A stretch of 64,000 bases of DNA, taken from Tunturibacter empetritectus (lineage in GTDB: Bacteria > Acidobacteriota > Terriglobia > Terriglobales > Acidobacteriaceae). Of the stretch, positions 35,010 through 43,323 are shown in pieces. The notes beneath the pieces are model-generated. The model was not told where the DNA came from and made no database searches. It saw only the letters and a list, made by a program, of their open reading frames with translations. Location of the stretch: contig NZ_CP132932.1 in the NCBI RefSeq assembly GCF_040358985.1, forward strand, positions 1,116,001 to 1,180,000, written 5' to 3'. How positions within the stretch are numbered: the stretch's first letter is position 1; every line of letters starts with the position of its first letter. The translations under genes and the position numbers were made by a program.

Positions 35010-36134
35010 TTGAGTGATGCGATCGTGGAAGGTGCGACAGTATGGTCTGCCGATGCGGCGTCGGGCGGCAGCCGCTTTGTGCGGGCGTGCCTGCGTCGGC
35101 CGGTAGCCAGGACGCCGGTGTGGTTTCTGCGGCAGGCAGGGCGGTACATGCCGGAGTATATGGCCGTGCGGAAGCACCATTCGCTGCTGGAGATCTGCCG
35201 GACTCCGACGATTGCGGCCGAGGTAACGATTACGGCCGCTGAACGGCTGGGCGTGGATGCTGCGATTATCTTTGCCGATCTGCTGCTGCCGTTTACGCCG
35301 ATGGGACTGGACTTCGAGTTCGTTGCGGGAGAAGGGCCGGTGGTTCATACGCCGGTGCGGACGCTGGAGCATGTGAAGGCGCTGCGGACCGATCGCGTGG
35401 AGGAACTACAGTACGTTGCGCGCGCCATCGAGCAGGTTGCAAAGCACTTTGCTGCTCCGCGGGCGGATGGGGATGAGTTGGGAATCATTGGATTCTGCGG
35501 TGCTCCGTGGACGCTGGCTGGGTACATGATTGAGGGCGGCAAGCAGGGCGGCGGGGATCGCAACTACATCGAGACGAAGAAGATGATGTACTCCGATGGA
35601 GCTGCGTGGTCGCTCCTGATGGAGAAGATTGTTACCGTTTTAGTTGCTTATGCGCAGCAGCAGGTGGAGGCTGGCGCGGATGTGATCCAGGTCTTCGATA
35701 GCTGGGTGGGAAAGCTGAGCGTTCGAGACTATCGGCGGTACTGTCTTGGATGGACGACGGAGCTGGTCGAGCGCATCAAGTCCCTTGGAGTGCCGGTGAT
35801 CTACTTTGGCGTGGAGACCGCTTCCCTGCTGCCGGCGATGAGCGAGACGGGAGCAGACGTGATTGGGCTGGATTGGCGGACGCCTTTGGATGCGGGATGG
35901 AAGGCAGTCGGCCCGGGCTGCGCGGTGCAGGGAAATCTTGATCCGGTTGCATTGTTCGCAAACGAAGAGGTGTTGAAGGATCAGGTGCGCGAGATTCTGA
36001 CCGCCGCAAATGGACGGCCCGGGCACATCTTCAACCTGGGCCACGGCATTGTGCCTGGTACGCCGGTGGAGAATGTAATTCGCGTGGTGGAGTGGGTCAA
36101 GGAGTTGAGCGCGGTTGGAGTGACACGACGATGA
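35010..36134 (+). CDS. hemE: uroporphyrinogen decarboxylase
   Basis: A 374-residue HemE, which removes four carboxyl groups from uroporphyrinogen III to give coproporphyrinogen III. Key motifs are PVWFLRQAGRYMPEYM (the Arg-rich substrate loop), FADLLLPFTPMGLDFEFV with the central Asp, GFCGAPWTLAGYMIEGG, and FNLGHGIVPGTPVENV with its conserved His near the end. The start is a TTG at 35010 with AGAGGA about 8 bases upstream; the N-terminus is about 20 residues longer than usual, so a later start is possible. The stop overlaps the hemH start by four bases (ATGA). It is the first gene of a hemE-hemH-hemY unit. Confidence 0.95.
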   Translation: MSDAIVEGATVWSADAASGGSRFVRACLRRPVARTPVWFLRQAGRYMPEYMAVRKHHSLLEICRTPTIAAEVTITAAERLGVDAAIIFADLLLPFTPMGLDFEFVAGEGPVVHTPVRTLEHVKALRTDRVEELQYVARAIEQVAKHFAAPRADGDELGIIGFCGAPWTLAGYMIEGGKQGGGDRNYIETKKMMYSDGAAWSLLMEKIVTVLVAYAQQQVEAGADVIQVFDSWVGKLSVRDYRRYCLGWTTELVERIKSLGVPVIYFGVETASLLPAMSETGADVIGLDWRTPLDAGWKAVGPGCAVQGNLDPVALFANEEVLKDQVREILTAANGRPGHIFNLGHGIVPGTPVENVIRVVEWVKELSAVGVTRR

Positions 36135-37153
36135 GTTTTGAGAAAGGTAAAAGCGCGGTTTTGCTGCTTGCCCATGGAACGCCGGACATGCTGGGTGAGA
36201 TGGCCGAGTATCTGAGCAAGGTGACCGGCGGGCGAGCGATGCCGCAGGAGATTGTCAAAGAGCTGCAGCATCGGTATGCGCAGATCGGGCTGCAAGAGGC
36301 GCCTGGGTTGGAGCCTCCGCCGCTGACGAAGTGGACGATGGTGCAGGCACATATGTTGGAGCATGTCTTGGACGCGGGCAAGGTGTATGTCGGTATGCGT
36401 AACTGGCATCCCTATATTGCGGACACCGTTGCGGAGATGCGACAGGATGGAGTGACGAGAATCAAGGCTGTGTGCCTGGCTCCGCAGAACTCCCGGACCA
36501 GCGTCGGACTTTACCGGAAGGCTGTGCTCTCTGCGGCGACTGGCATTGAGGTTGAGTTTGTTGCTGGATGGGCGGACAGTCCGCTGCTGGCGGAGGCCTT
36601 TGCCGAGAAGCTGCGCCCGGTGTGGACGGAAGCCTGCGCTGAGTCGGGACAGCGAGTGCCGGTTCTGTTTACAGCGCACAGCGTGCCGTGCCGAACAATC
36701 ATGACTGGTGAGGCTTCGATTACGGGAGCGAGGCCGGGAACTCCTGTGCAGGACTCGCCTGATCCTTATCCTGTGGAGGCCAAGCGCACCGCACAGATGG
36801 TGGCCGATCGAATGTCGGCAATCGGTTTTCGCGAGAACGATTGGTACTTCGCGTTTCAGAGTCAGGGTATGAGCGGAGGACCGTGGATTGGGCCGACGGT
36901 GGAGGACACGCTCAAAGCGATCAAGGCAGAAGGGCACGTGGGCGTCGTGATGCAGCCGGTGGGGTTTCTCTGCGATCATGTGGAGATTCTGTACGACATT
37001 GACGTTGCTTTTCGTCAGACGGCGAGCGAGCTGGGTCTGAAGTTGTGGCGGGCGGAGAGCCTGAACGACTCGCCGGTGCTGGTGGAGGCGCTGGTGGACG
37101 TAATCACCGGAAAATATAAGGCGACCGTCGATGAGGTGATGGTTCCGGCTTAG
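36131..37153 (+). CDS. hemH: ferrochelatase
   Basis: A 340-residue HemH that inserts iron into a porphyrin. The start at ATG 36131 overlaps the hemE stop (ATGA); the frame can be extended to 36092 inside hemE but coupling favours this start. The metal-binding His is at 183 in LFTAHSVPCRTI, and the late GFLCDHVEILYDID stretch matches the family. An N-terminal LLLAHGTPDM replaces the more common LLVNLGTP. Whether the substrate is protoporphyrin or coproporphyrin depends on the branch of haem synthesis used, which the window does not settle. Confidence 0.92.
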   Translation: MSFEKGKSAVLLLAHGTPDMLGEMAEYLSKVTGGRAMPQEIVKELQHRYAQIGLQEAPGLEPPPLTKWTMVQAHMLEHVLDAGKVYVGMRNWHPYIADTVAEMRQDGVTRIKAVCLAPQNSRTSVGLYRKAVLSAATGIEVEFVAGWADSPLLAEAFAEKLRPVWTEACAESGQRVPVLFTAHSVPCRTIMTGEASITGARPGTPVQDSPDPYPVEAKRTAQMVADRMSAIGFRENDWYFAFQSQGMSGGPWIGPTVEDTLKAIKAEGHVGVVMQPVGFLCDHVEILYDIDVAFRQTASELGLKLWRAESLNDSPVLVEALVDVITGKYKATVDEVMVPA

Positions 37154-37230
37154 GTATAGGCTGTCTTGAGGGCCGACGGCGGGGGCTCTGTTCTCCGCTC
37201 TTTTATTGGCAGATGTTTCCTGGAGAGAAG

Positions 37231-38640
37231 ATGAAGCGCGTTGCGATTGTTGGCGGCGGAGTCGCAGGACTGGCGGCGGCGTATGAGCTGTCGCGGCAGG
37301 CCCGTAACGGCGCATCGCTGCAGGTGGTGTTGTTCGAAGCCTCGACGCGCCTGGGTGGAATTATCGAGACGGTGCATGAAGGTGAGTTCGTGATTGAGTG
37401 CGGACCCGATGCGTGGGTGACGGAGAAGCCGTGGGCGCGTGAGCTGGCAGAAGAGCTTGGCCTGGGCGATGAAGTGATACCTTCCAACGATGCCACGCGG
37501 AAGACTTATATTCTGGTCGACAAGAAGCTGCAGGCGATACCGGATGGTATGCGGATGATGGTGCCGGCCGATCTCGATGCGCTGGATGCGTCGGAGATGT
37601 TTAGCGCGGCGGCGAAGCGGGCTTATCGCGAAGAGGTGGGACGAGCGGAGCAGTTGCGGGCGGACGCTCCTGATGAGGATGAAAGCGTTGCGGAGTTTAT
37701 TCGACGCCACTTTGGAGAAGAGGTGCTGACGAAGATCGGTGCGCCTTTGCTGAGCGGTGTGTTTGGCGGCGATGTATCGAAGTTGAGCGTGCGGGCGGTG
37801 ATGACTCCCTTTGTCGCAATGGAACGAGAGCATGGCAGTCTGATCGTCGCACTGCAGGCGCGTGCGGGAGCGAAGAAACACTCAGTGTTCACTACACTGC
37901 GCAGCGGTATGGGAACGCTGGTGGATCGTATGATTGCGGCCATTCCTGAAGATTGGATTCGACTGGCTGCCGAAGTGCAATTTGTGTCGTGCGGCGACGA
38001 AGGTTGGCTGGTGGGAACAGCTCGCGGTGTGGAACGGTTCGATGCCGTGATGATGGCGACTCCGGTGGATGTTGCTTGTTCTTTGCTGAAACCGGTGGAC
38101 GCGGAGGTGGCTCCGTTGATGGAGATGGCGGCAAGCTCCGCGGTGGTGGTGGCATTTGGCTTTCCCGATGCGACGAAGTTTCCCGTGCCGCCTGGGTTTG
38201 GCTTTCTGGTGCCCCCAGGCTCCGATAGTCTGCTGCTCGCTGCAACCTTCGTCGATCAGAAGTTTGAAGACCGGGTGCCGCAGGGTGGACGGTTAGTGCG
38301 AGCCTTCTTTGGAGGCAAAGCTGCAGAACGGCTGATGCGATGTCGTAACGACGAGACCGCCGCAGTGGCGCGGATGGAGCTGGCCAGGATTCTGGGGCCG
38401 CTGCCGGAGCCTCAAGTGACCGTGGTTCGGCGATGGCCGCGAAGCCTCCCACAGTATGCCGTGGGGCATCTGGAACGGATGAAGAAGCTAGATGAACGAG
38501 TGAGTGAGCTTGATGGACTGTCGCTGCTTGGCAACGGATATCGTGGCGTGGGTGTGCCCGACCTAATTCGGGATGCCCGGGTTGCGGCGAGGCGTATCGC
38601 AGGTGCGAATAAAGATCTTGCAGGGGTCGCGGAGCTGTAA
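37231..38640 (+). CDS. hemY: oxygen-dependent protoporphyrinogen/coproporphyrinogen oxidase
   Basis: A 469-residue FAD enzyme of the HemY/HemG (PPOX) type, which oxidises a porphyrinogen to the porphyrin with O2. It begins with a dinucleotide-binding motif (VAIVGGGVAGLAAAYEL), continues with LGGIIETVHEGEFVIECGPDAWV, and ends with the FAD-contacting SLLGNGYRGVGVPDLI. ATG 37231 is chosen because GGAGAG lies just upstream; the frame starts at 37213. It follows hemH by 77 bases. The gene order hemE-hemH-hemY is the one known from Firmicutes, where this enzyme makes coproporphyrin. A hairpin with a T run follows the stop. Confidence 0.92.
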   Translation: MKRVAIVGGGVAGLAAAYELSRQARNGASLQVVLFEASTRLGGIIETVHEGEFVIECGPDAWVTEKPWARELAEELGLGDEVIPSNDATRKTYILVDKKLQAIPDGMRMMVPADLDALDASEMFSAAAKRAYREEVGRAEQLRADAPDEDESVAEFIRRHFGEEVLTKIGAPLLSGVFGGDVSKLSVRAVMTPFVAMEREHGSLIVALQARAGAKKHSVFTTLRSGMGTLVDRMIAAIPEDWIRLAAEVQFVSCGDEGWLVGTARGVERFDAVMMATPVDVACSLLKPVDAEVAPLMEMAASSAVVVAFGFPDATKFPVPPGFGFLVPPGSDSLLLAATFVDQKFEDRVPQGGRLVRAFFGGKAAERLMRCRNDETAAVARMELARILGPLPEPQVTVVRRWPRSLPQYAVGHLERMKKLDERVSELDGLSLLGNGYRGVGVPDLIRDARVAARRIAGANKDLAGVAEL

Positions 38641-38648
38641 ATATTTGA

Positions 38649-38680
38649 CCCGGCGCAATGGCCGGGATAGTCTTTTTCTA
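38649..38680 (+). terminator. terminator after the haem operon
   Basis: A perfect six-base stem, CCCGGC (38649-38654) and GCCGGG (38661-38666), with a six-base loop, starts 9 bases after the hemY stop codon and is followed by ATAGTCTTTTTCT. The T run begins about nine bases after the stem, so it is not ideal, but its position between the haem operon and the cobalamin riboswitch supports a Rho-independent terminator. Confidence 0.6.
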
Positions 38681-38681
38681 C

Positions 38682-38835
38682 ACTGGTGTTGGGAAGACGG
38701 TGTAAATCCGTCGCTACCCCGTAACTGTAAGCGCTGAGAGTTTTGACGATTGGTATTAAGCCACTGGGATTTGTCCTGGGAAGGTGAGTCGAAGCTCGGT
38801 GAAGCGTAAGTCAGGAGACCTGCCGGTGGCCGATC
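38682..38835 (+). promoter_or_regulatory. cobalamin riboswitch
   Basis: A leader with the conserved parts of an adenosylcobalamin riboswitch in the right order: TGTTGGGAAGACGGTGTAAAT and TACCCCGTAACTGTAAGC (about 38687-38735), the AAGCCACTGGG ... GGGAAGG junction (about 38759-38783), and the B12 box AAGTCAGGAGACCTGCC (about 38808-38824). It lies about 145 bases before cobU. It should lower expression of the whole cobalamin operon when adenosylcobalamin is plentiful. The short region between the B12 box and the cobU ribosome binding site probably holds the expression platform. Confidence 0.93.
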
Positions 38836-38968
38836 AGGCTTGATTCAGCTTCGCTGGGAGAGCTGAAGAGCATTCTCGCTGACTGCAACCGAGGTCTGCC
38901 CGAGCGCTGCCTAACTTTATTCCCGCTCTGCTCGGCTGCTTCGAAAGATGCCGGGCAAGGAGCTAACA

Positions 38969-39523
38969 ATGCAGGAGATGCGCCAGAGTTCCGTGACACT
39001 CGTTCTTGGCGGCGTTCGCAGCGGCAAGAGCCGTTATGCGCAGCAGCTTGCAGAGCGAGAAAGCCGCGTGATCTTTGTGGCGACAGCGAAGGCTTCGGAC
39101 GACGAGATGCAGAGGAAGATCGAACGGCATCGCAAAGAGCGCCCGGCGGAGTGGATCACGGTGGAGGAGCCGTTGGAGCTGGTACAGGTACTGACAGAGC
39201 ATGGGCAGAGCTGCGATGTGATGGTGGTGGATTGCCTGACGATCTTTGCGGCGAATCTTCTTGAGACCGAAGGTGATGACCAGGACACCGTAAATCGTCG
39301 CGTTGAGGCTTTCTGTGAGGCGTTGCGGTCGGCTGGTTGCTCGGTTGTGCTGGTTTCAAACGAGGTGGGCAGCGGAGTGGTGCCGGCGTACCCGATGGGG
39401 CGGCGTTACCGTGATCTGCTGGGAGAGATCAATCAGAGCGTGGCAAGAGTCGCCGATGATGTGGTGCTGATGGTAGCCGGGCTGCCACTTGCGCTGAAGG
39501 GACATCTTGAGGTGACTCTGTGA
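38969..39523 (+). CDS. cobU: adenosylcobinamide kinase / adenosylcobinamide-phosphate guanylyltransferase
   Basis: A 184-residue CobU/CobP that phosphorylates adenosylcobinamide and then transfers GMP, giving adenosylcobinamide-GDP. A P-loop (LVLGGVRSGKSRYAQ, about 11-25) lies at the N-terminus, the guanylylated histidine is probably H54 in IERHRKE, and VVDCLTIFAANLL is the Walker B-like stretch. VLVSNEVGSGVVPAYPMGRRYRD is the usual late motif. ATG 38969 is preferred over 38948 because AAGGAG lies 8 bases upstream. It is the first gene of the riboswitch-controlled operon and overlaps the next gene by four bases. Confidence 0.95.
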   Translation: MQEMRQSSVTLVLGGVRSGKSRYAQQLAERESRVIFVATAKASDDEMQRKIERHRKERPAEWITVEEPLELVQVLTEHGQSCDVMVVDCLTIFAANLLETEGDDQDTVNRRVEAFCEALRSAGCSVVLVSNEVGSGVVPAYPMGRRYRDLLGEINQSVARVADDVVLMVAGLPLALKGHLEVTL

Positions 39524-40911
39524 GAGGGCTGCTGATTTCAGGTGCTGCAAGCGGCGTTGGTAAGACTACGGTATCTCTTGCGGTTATGGCGGGCCTTCGA
39601 CGGCGCGGGCTTGCGGTGCAGCCGTTCAAATGTGGGCCTGACTTTCTGGACACGGGACACCACACCCGAATATGTGGGCGAAAGGCTCGCAACCTTGACA
39701 CGTGGATGCTGAGTGAAGAGGCGAACCGAAGTGTTCTGCGAGATGCAGCTCGGGGCGCGGATGTTCTGGTTGCTGAAGGCATGATGGGACTGTTCGATGG
39801 AAAGAGCGGGAACACCGAAGCGGGAAGCACCGCGGAGATTGCTAAGCTGCTGAAGCTGCCGGTAGTGCTGGTTGTCGATGCGGCAAAGACTGCGCGAAGC
39901 ATCGCAGCGGTGGTGCTCGGCTTTGAGATGTTCGATCCGCAGTTGCAGCTTGCTGGTGTGATTCTGAACCGCGTTGCGACGGAGCGGCACTACGAGATGC
40001 TGCGGGCGGCGATTGAGACCAACTGCAGGACAAAGATTCTGGGCTGGCTGCCGCGCGATCCGACGATTGCGATTCCTGAACGGCATCTTGGCTTGCAGGG
40101 GGCGGCGGAAGCGGCGATTGATAACGATGCAGCGATCGACACGCTGTCTGCGCTTGCGGAAAAGTTCTTCTGTCTGGATCGTTTGCTTGAGCTGCACTAT
40201 GATTTGGAGCTGAACGAGAATCAGGATTTCGGCGTGAAGCGTTCGCGATCTGAAGAAGATGTGCGAATCGGCGTCCCGTCCGATCATGCGTTCTCGTTCT
40301 ATTATGAGGACAATCTTGACCTGCTGCGCGAACAGGGAGCTGAGATCGTCTGGTTCAGTCCACTGCACGACAGGTGTCTGCCAGACGGACTGGACGGGCT
40401 GTATCTGGGGGGAGGATATCCCGAACTGCATGCAGAACAGTTGAGCAGTAATCGCAGGATGCTCGAGGATGTTCGTACCTTCGCGGCTTCGGGAAGACCG
40501 GTCTATGCGGAGTGCGGAGGGATGATTTATCTATCCGAAAGCCTCAGCACAACGGACGGGGAGACGTACCCGATGGCTGGCGTGCTACCGCTGTCGATGC
40601 AGATGACGGATAAACTCGTGCAGTTCGGATACGTCACTGTTGAGTTCACCGCCGACTGCTTGCTGGGCGTGAAAGGAACCACCGTTCGCGGGCACAGCTT
40701 TCACTATTCGTGTCTTGTTTCCCGGGGAGAGGTGGCAACAAATTATCGCGTGCAGTACTCGATGTCCGGCAAAGAGGAGCTTGAGGGATTTAGGCAAGGC
40801 AATGTGCTGGCCAGCTATGTTCATCTACACTTCCGGGCGAATCCTACAATCGCGAGAGATTTTGTCGCTGCCATTCGACGAGCGCGCACACTGCAGACGG
40901 TGGCGCGGTGA
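39520..40911 (+). CDS. cbiA: cobyrinate a,c-diamide synthase
   Basis: A 463-residue CbiA/CobB that amidates the a and c carboxyl groups of (hydrogeno)cobyrinate using ATP and glutamine. The N-terminal dethiobiotin-synthetase-like domain has a P-loop (SGAASGVGKTTVSLAV) followed by VQPFKCGPDFLDTGHH. The C-terminal class I glutamine amidotransferase domain has GLYLGGGYPELHAEQL and the catalytic Cys in PVYAECGGMIYL. A late His in RGHSFHYS also matches. It starts at GTG 39520 inside the cobU stop (four-base overlap). Its presence means the operon acts from cobyrinate onward, earlier than simple cobinamide salvage. Confidence 0.94.
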   Translation: MRGLLISGAASGVGKTTVSLAVMAGLRRRGLAVQPFKCGPDFLDTGHHTRICGRKARNLDTWMLSEEANRSVLRDAARGADVLVAEGMMGLFDGKSGNTEAGSTAEIAKLLKLPVVLVVDAAKTARSIAAVVLGFEMFDPQLQLAGVILNRVATERHYEMLRAAIETNCRTKILGWLPRDPTIAIPERHLGLQGAAEAAIDNDAAIDTLSALAEKFFCLDRLLELHYDLELNENQDFGVKRSRSEEDVRIGVPSDHAFSFYYEDNLDLLREQGAEIVWFSPLHDRCLPDGLDGLYLGGGYPELHAEQLSSNRRMLEDVRTFAASGRPVYAECGGMIYLSESLSTTDGETYPMAGVLPLSMQMTDKLVQFGYVTVEFTADCLLGVKGTTVRGHSFHYSCLVSRGEVATNYRVQYSMSGKEELEGFRQGNVLASYVHLHFRANPTIARDFVAAIRRARTLQTVAR

Positions 40912-41978
40912 GCGACTCTAACATCGTGTCGACCATTGAGTCGCCTAGTGAGCGGTGGCTTGCAAAGGCACGAGCGCATCTCGATACTTTGACCAAACCG
41001 CTGGGCAGTCTCGGCCGGTTGGAAGACTTTGCGGCACAGATGGTGTCGATTCGACAGCAGGAGTTTGCGGAGCCGCTACGAAAGGCTGTCTACATCTTTG
41101 CAGCCGATCATGGAGTTACCGCTGAGGGCGTCAGTGCGTATCCAAGCGAAGTGACGCGGCAGATGGTGCTCAACTTTCTTGCTCATGGCGCGGCTATCAA
41201 TGTGCTCGCGAAACTTCACGGCGTCGAGATGAATGTTGTCGATGTCGGTGTGGATGCGGACTTCAACCGGATCGGCGGACTGTTGCATCGCAAAGTGCGC
41301 AGGGGAACGCGCAATATGATGCATGAGCCCGCAATGAGCAGCGACGAGTTGACGGAAGCTCTTGGTGTAGGACTGGACCTGGCTGACGATTCGAAGACGA
41401 AGGGGCACAACCTGGTTGCTGTCGGCGAGATGGGCATTGGAAATACCACGGCTGCGAGCGCCATCACCACTCTTCTTACCGGGAAACCAGTTGAGTTCAC
41501 TACCGGCAAAGGGACCGGCCTGAACACCGAGGCGTTGCAGCACAAACGCCGGATCATCGAAGTAGTTTTGCAGAAGTATTTTGGGGAAGCGAAAGGTGAC
41601 ACTCTGCCTGATCCAGTCGATATACTCCGTATCGTCGGTGGGTTGGAGATCGCTGCGATGACGGGTTTCATACTCGGCGCGGCGCGGCATGGAGTCGCAG
41701 TGGTTGTCGACGGCTTCATTTCTACAGCAGCTGCTGCAATTGCATACGCGTTAGCCCCGCAGGTGCGCGGCTATCTTTTTGCTGGACATCAATCCGAAGA
41801 ACCCGGGCACAAGGCGCTGCTCGACTACCTGGAATTGAGGCCGATTCTCGCGTTGAATATGCGTCTGGGCGAAGGCACTGGCGCGGTCCTGGCTATGCCG
41901 ATCCTTGAGTCCGCGATGTGCCTTTATAACCAGATGGCGACGTTTGAATCTGCCGGCGTGAGCGAGGCTAGGGATTGA
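40908..41978 (+). CDS. cobT: nicotinate-nucleotide:dimethylbenzimidazole phosphoribosyltransferase
   Basis: A 356-residue CobT that makes alpha-ribazole 5'-phosphate from nicotinate mononucleotide and dimethylbenzimidazole. Family motifs are LTKPLGSLGRLEDFAAQM, FAADHGVTAEGVSAYPSEVT, VGEMGIGNTTAASAI, and the catalytic Glu in NMRLGEGTGAVLAMP near the end. Length matches. It starts at GTG 40908 with a four-base overlap with cbiA. With bluB in the same operon, the lower ligand should be dimethylbenzimidazole made by the cell itself. Confidence 0.96.
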   Translation: MSDSNIVSTIESPSERWLAKARAHLDTLTKPLGSLGRLEDFAAQMVSIRQQEFAEPLRKAVYIFAADHGVTAEGVSAYPSEVTRQMVLNFLAHGAAINVLAKLHGVEMNVVDVGVDADFNRIGGLLHRKVRRGTRNMMHEPAMSSDELTEALGVGLDLADDSKTKGHNLVAVGEMGIGNTTAASAITTLLTGKPVEFTTGKGTGLNTEALQHKRRIIEVVLQKYFGEAKGDTLPDPVDILRIVGGLEIAAMTGFILGAARHGVAVVVDGFISTAAAAIAYALAPQVRGYLFAGHQSEEPGHKALLDYLELRPILALNMRLGEGTGAVLAMPILESAMCLYNQMATFESAGVSEARD

Positions 41979-42739
41979 CCGTAGCAGCACAAATTCGGAG
42001 ACTTGGCGAGGAGCTCATAGTCGCCTTCCAATTTCTCACGCGAATCCCCATGCCTGCGATTGCGTTCGAGTCCGATTCCCTCTCGCGTGCCGTCAAATTT
42101 TTCCCGCTGGTTGGATTAGTTGTCGGATCAGGAGCCGTGCTGCTGCAAAAGCTGCTGACAACACATCTTATTCGTCCTCTTGCCGCGCTGGTTGTGCTCA
42201 CTTATTTTGTACTGATTACCGGCTTTCTGCATGAAGATGGCCTTGCGGATACTGCAGACGGGTTCGGCGGTGGTTGGACTAAGGATCGGGTATTAGCCAT
42301 CCTGCGAGATAGCAGGATTGGAAGTTACGGCGCGACTGCTCTTATTCTGTCGTTGCTGGCGCGCTATCTCCTGCTGTCTTCAATGCCGATGGAGCACTTT
42401 GCCGCTTACGTCATATCCGCCCATGTGCTCTGCCGATGGAGCTCCCTTCCGCTGAGTTATTTTCTCCCTCCTGCTCGCAAACAGGAGGGACAAGGTGCGC
42501 GCATCGCTCGGCTCACCTCTCTCCCTTCGCTGCTGTTTGGTTCGACCTTCGCTGCCGCAATCGTGGTCTTCGCTCTTCGACGGGCTTCCGTGCAGCCTCT
42601 TTTCGTCTCCCTCTTTGTAGTGACATTGAGCGGGTGGTTCTACTATCGAAGGATTGATGGCGTGACTGGAGATTGCTTCGGCGCAACCAATCAGCTTACC
42701 GAAATCGCGGTTTACTTCTGTGGGGTATGGATCGCATGA
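41975..42739 (+). CDS. cobS: adenosylcobinamide-GDP ribazoletransferase (cobalamin synthase)
   Basis: A 254-residue integral membrane protein that joins adenosylcobinamide-GDP with alpha-ribazole (phosphate) to form the cobamide. The start is like the family (AFQFLTRIPMP), and the metal-binding active-site loop is clear: HEDGLADTADGFGGGWTKDRVLAILRDSRIGSYG (about residues 83-116). At least five hydrophobic segments follow or precede it. It starts at TTG 41975 with a four-base overlap with cobT. The end, GDCFGATNQLTEIAVYF, is also conserved. Confidence 0.94.
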   Translation: MTVAAQIRRLGEELIVAFQFLTRIPMPAIAFESDSLSRAVKFFPLVGLVVGSGAVLLQKLLTTHLIRPLAALVVLTYFVLITGFLHEDGLADTADGFGGGWTKDRVLAILRDSRIGSYGATALILSLLARYLLLSSMPMEHFAAYVISAHVLCRWSSLPLSYFLPPARKQEGQGARIARLTSLPSLLFGSTFAAAIVVFALRRASVQPLFVSLFVVTLSGWFYYRRIDGVTGDCFGATNQLTEIAVYFCGVWIA

Positions 42740-43323
42740 GCGAGATACTCTTCATTCGTCATGCGGCGACAGACATGGCTGGAACCTTTTGCGGCCACTC
42801 TGACCCTGACATCAATGCGCGCGGACAGCAACAGATCTCCGAGTTGATCGACAGACTTCGCAAGGAGAGTATCGACATCGTTTACACGAGCGATCTGCGT
42901 CGCGCTGCGGCGACTGCCAGCGCAATTGCCGAGGCGTTCGGCGTTGAGTGCGAGGTGCGTGCGGCCCTGCGTGAGATCAGCTTCGGCACATGGGAGGGGC
43001 TTAGCTGGAAAGACATTGAACAGCGCGATGCGGTTTATGCGCATCGATGGATGGCGGAATATCCGAGATTTGCGGCGCCTGACGGAGAGGACTTCAGCGA
43101 CTTTGAACGGCGGGTGCTGAAGGAAGTGGAGTTCTTGTCTACAAAGGCAATAGAACAAAGGATCGCGGTCGTGACCCACGCGGGAGTCCTGAGAACCGTG
43201 CTGTGCTCGCTGGGCAACTGCAGCCAGCAAGATGCCTGGAGACAGACTGAGAGCTACTGTGCCATTGTTCGGCATACGGTTGCACCACCGCTCCTGACGC
43301 AGATCATCGGAGCGAGCTCATGA
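42736..43323 (+). CDS. cobC: alpha-ribazole phosphatase (histidine phosphatase family)
   Basis: A 195-residue histidine phosphatase. The phospho-accepting motif is LFIRHAATDMAG with H9, then EISFGTWEGLSW and the second catalytic His in VVTHAGVLRTVL. By context it is CobC, which dephosphorylates alpha-ribazole phosphate or the finished cobamide phosphate; the fold alone could act on other phosphates. ATG 42736 is chosen because it overlaps the cobS stop by four bases. It precedes the unassigned gene at 43320. Confidence 0.87.
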   Translation: MSEILFIRHAATDMAGTFCGHSDPDINARGQQQISELIDRLRKESIDIVYTSDLRRAAATASAIAEAFGVECEVRAALREISFGTWEGLSWKDIEQRDAVYAHRWMAEYPRFAAPDGEDFSDFERRVLKEVEFLSTKAIEQRIAVVTHAGVLRTVLCSLGNCSQQDAWRQTESYCAIVRHTVAPPLLTQIIGASS

